From: a virus
IMG/VR virus record: IMGVR_UViG_3300043429_001387
Span: 1-32,134 of that record
Length of the DNA: 32,134 nt
Direction: 5' to 3' (one strand)
Shown: in pieces, positions 31,394-32,134 of the stretch
Layout of the letters: every line of letters begins with the position of its first letter
Position numbering within the stretch: position 1 is the stretch's first letter
The notes under the pieces: generated by a model
The model's database searches: none
The model's input: the letters and a program-made list of their open reading frames with translations, nothing else
Told to the model about the DNA's origin: nothing
Made by a program: the position numbers and the translations under genes

Positions 31394-32134
31394 ATGGAAG
31401 CACTGCCCACCAACGAAATCAAAGCCTTGAAGGACTGGATGTCTGACAAGGGGCTGACGCTTGCCGCGACGGGATCGATACTCGACGTGGCGCACACCTC
31501 AGTGATGAAGTGGCTGCAGGGCGGCGGCATCCGGCCAAAGCAGCGTCTGGCCTTGCGGGGGCATTTGCGCCCCTATCTGGGAGAGGAAGAAGCCGGCTCG
31601 ATGGATGTGCTGCCGATCGACAAGCCCAAGCCGAAGGTCCGGGCGACGGAGATCACCGTGGCGCCCTTGCCGGAGCTGACGGTGACCGAGCGGCACGAAG
31701 TGGAGGAGGCTGCGGCCGGGCACGGCCTTTTATCGCAGGGGTGGGATTGCGGCTGCCGCATCGCCGAGCTGCCGAAGAAGGGCAATCTCGGTCTGGTGCG
31801 GGTGGTGGGCGACAGCATGCTGCCGCTGCTCGCTCCCGGGCGGGAGGCGGTGGTGATCAGCCTCGACGGCTGCGAGCTCGAGCCGGAAGGCAGCAGCAGC
31901 ATCGAAGCCCTGCGCAGCGCCGTCCCGGACGGCAGCATCGTGCTTTACATTTTGAACGGCGCCGGACTCGCCCTGAAGCGCATCCGCTATGTGCGGGGCA
32001 ACTACGTGCCATTGATCGTCGAGCTACACGCCGACAACGGCCCCTGGGGCGAAGAGAACGGCTATCCTTTGAGAGTGAAACGCACCGACCACCTGATTTT
32101 GCTGGGGCGGGTCATCGGGGTGGTCCATGTCTGA
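31394..32134 (+). CDS. LexA/cI-type repressor with S24 peptidase domain (246 aa)
   Basis: The N-terminal 60 residues form an HTH-like domain (GLTLAATGSILDVAHTSVMK, WLQGGGIRPKQRLALRGHL). The C-terminal half is an S24 peptidase with Ser141 (VGDSMLPLLAPG) and Lys195 (LALKRIRYV). A Cys119-Gly120 bond before the domain is a candidate self-cleavage site like that of UmuD. It should maintain lysogeny and be inactivated in the SOS response. ATG 31394 is chosen because the upstream in-frame extension looks non-coding. The gene ends on the last base of the window. Confidence 0.85.
   Translation: MEALPTNEIKALKDWMSDKGLTLAATGSILDVAHTSVMKWLQGGGIRPKQRLALRGHLRPYLGEEEAGSMDVLPIDKPKPKVRATEITVAPLPELTVTERHEVEEAAAGHGLLSQGWDCGCRIAELPKKGNLGLVRVVGDSMLPLLAPGREAVVISLDGCELEPEGSSSIEALRSAVPDGSIVLYILNGAGLALKRIRYVRGNYVPLIVELHADNGPWGEENGYPLRVKRTDHLILLGRVIGVVHV

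Noticed and set aside
1-32134. tRNA genes, CRISPR arrays or insertion sequences
   Set aside because: No cloverleaf, regularly spaced repeat array or transposase was recognised by eye; a dedicated scan was not possible.

Overview
The window reads as one temperate podovirus-type phage genome, either a prophage or a circular phage contig. It carries a full head, portal and terminase set, a short-tail and internal-virion set resembling T7 gp11 to gp16, a tyrosine integrase, a DnaC-type replication module and a LexA/cI-type repressor. Several head genes belong to families known from Bordetella phage BPP-1 (the Bbp names). The host is probably a high-GC Gram-negative bacterium: G/C-ending codons dominate, Shine-Dalgarno sites are clear, and there are lipoprotein and spanin-like genes. 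No host gene is visible, so the phylum cannot be assigned.

Layout. Leftward from about 16.56 kb to 0.1 kb lies a virion operon: a small HD-motif protein, a tail nozzle-like protein (1030 aa), gp13-like, gp14-like and gp15-like (681 aa) proteins, and a 2855-aa gp16-like polyvalent protein with RadC/JAMM, GP88-like and HExxH-peptidase segments. Rightward from 16.67 kb to 25.0 kb lies the other virion operon: scaffold, major capsid, head accessory, coiled coil, gp11-like tail adaptor, spanin-like pair, small and large terminase, two MCMG proteins, portal and a Bbp19-like protein. From 31.2 kb leftward to 26.7 kb runs the early operon: an RHH-like protein, an excisionase-like HTH protein, several zinc-ribbon miniproteins, a replication initiator, a DnaC-like loader and the integrase. 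The repressor points right and ends on the last base. A rightward terminator at 73-103 would follow it directly if the sequence is circular.

Two AT-rich islands interrupt the GC-rich genome: 10.8-11.95 kb (NTF2-like, YrhB/Imm35-like and zinc-ribbon genes) and 25.0-26.75 kb (a lipoprotein and a two-TM protein). In both, the structural gene next to the island is intact, and a diverged second copy of that gene's 3' end lies inside the island. This suggests cargo is swapped by recombination at gene tails.

The strongest unexplained signal is in the giant gene. Its two low-complexity linkers (about 6.4-6.6 kb and 4.06-4.38 kb) each contain a +1-frame ORF with its own SD and ATG. The nested proteins look better folded, and at least in the second the codon use is better than in the long frame. 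They bracket the RadC-GP88 cassette. No endolysin, tRNA, CRISPR array or insertion sequence was recognised.
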